From positions 248,001 to 312,000 of the forward strand of contig CAWDSF010000006.1 of NCBI GenBank assembly GCA_963804885.1: a DNA stretch of 64,000 nt, read 5' to 3'. The notes below the pieces were generated by a model. The model was not told where the DNA came from. It searched no databases and saw only the letters and a program-made list of their open reading frames with translations. Shown piece by piece: positions 63,704-64,000 of this stretch; the first letter of the stretch is position 1; every line of letters begins with the position of its first letter. The position numbers were made by a program, and so were the translations under genes. Source of the stretch: PALSA-1004 sp963804885 (GTDB lineage Bacteria > Pseudomonadota > Gammaproteobacteria > Burkholderiales > SG8-41).

Positions 63704-64000
63704 ATGACGTGGACGTTCCCATTGGTCGCGGAACTGCTGTCGCTGCACGGTCTCGCGGTGATGATCGGGCTGCTCATCTACGTGCTCGCGTCCCACGCGC
63801 TGAAACAGCGGCGCCATCCGGCCGCTGCCGTGGGATGGGTAATGGTGATGGTGCTGCTCCCCTATGTCGGCTTGCCCCTGTACCTGTTGTTCGGCACGCG
63901 CAAGCTCGTGCATTCCGGGAATCATCCGCCGCTCGCGGCGCCTGCAGGCAATATCCGCGGAGAGGGTGCCTGGGCGCGCAAGCTCGCCGCCGCCATGGGT
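63704..64000 (+). CDS. Cardiolipin synthase/phospholipase D-family protein, truncated by window edge
   Basis: From ATG at 63704, 99 codons are present: two membrane helices (LHGLAVMIGLLIYVLASHAL and AVGWVMVMVLLPYVGLPLYL) followed by LFGTRK and a basic linker. The first helix pair is the PLDc_N domain of cardiolipin synthases; the HKD catalytic domains would lie beyond the window. It would join phosphatidylglycerol molecules into cardiolipin or act as a related phospholipase D. Confidence 0.8.
   Translation, partial: MTWTFPLVAELLSLHGLAVMIGLLIYVLASHALKQRRHPAAAVGWVMVMVLLPYVGLPLYLLFGTRKLVHSGNHPPLAAPAGNIRGEGAWARKLAAAMG

Overview
This is GC-rich bacterial DNA. It most resembles a chromosome segment of an uncultured betaproteobacterium (Burkholderiales-like). 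The main evidence is 17 periplasmic receptors of the Bug/TctC family, a family hugely expanded in Bordetella, Cupriavidus, Variovorax and relatives. Supporting evidence is a CysB-type LysR regulator, PssA, a long Lhr helicase and an FNR-type box. No rRNA, tRNA, phage, CRISPR or complete insertion sequence was seen. Coding density is high, and the only gene-free stretch over 300 bases (16911-17344) is occupied by a palindromic repeat element.

Layout. 1-11586: Bug receptors interspersed with a carboxymuconolactone-decarboxylase-like gene, a Tat-exported Rieske protein plus PQQ dehydrogenase pair (3213-5527), a DUF6159-type membrane protein and an alpha/beta hydrolase. 11671-16910: an SDR, then a leftward Bug-lyase-Bug-Bug operon around an argininosuccinate-lyase-like enzyme. 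17345-30867: a long rightward catabolic block holding an M20 amidohydrolase, a ThDP enzyme, a CysB-like regulator, an RraA/HMG-aldolase-like protein, a four-subunit succinate dehydrogenase/fumarate reductase-like complex, an old yellow enzyme, an SDR, two Bug receptors and an MFS carrier. 30872-35138: Bug, amidohydrolase-2 protein, exported methyltransferase-like protein and FMN alpha-hydroxy-acid oxidase. 35215-44893: twelve leftward genes. They begin with an unknown exported protein, a crotonase, a RidA protein, a cupin and two Bugs. They end in a six-gene module of two membrane proteins, a transthyretin-like exported protein, two large haem-c beta-propeller proteins and a small cytochrome c. 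45151-56305: regulators, PssA, a DUF2817 peptidase, a YrdC-type protein, an ABC-2 exporter, a dienelactone hydrolase, a RcnB/CigR-like protein, a response regulator and two more Bugs. 56472-64000: Lhr helicase, a SlyB-like remnant, an amino-acid-type binding protein, a small Cys-rich protein under a perfect FNR box, a hydrolase and the start of a cardiolipin synthase.

How the genes work together. The Bug receptors would capture carboxylates in the periplasm, but no tctA or tctB membrane gene lies in the window. The enzymes next to them (lyase, crotonase, oxidoreductases, amidohydrolases, oxidase) suggest uptake and oxidation of diverse organic acids. Electrons would enter respiration through the SDH-like complex, the PQQ dehydrogenase/Rieske pair and possibly the haem-propeller module, which I do not recognise as a named system and regard as the best candidate for something undescribed.

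Caution. Fifteen genes are interrupted by single-base frameshifts (about 18 events, nearly all apparent +1 insertions, many duplicating a neighbouring base). This pattern looks more like insertion-biased sequencing error than gene decay, so I annotate these genes as full-length with a flagged shift.
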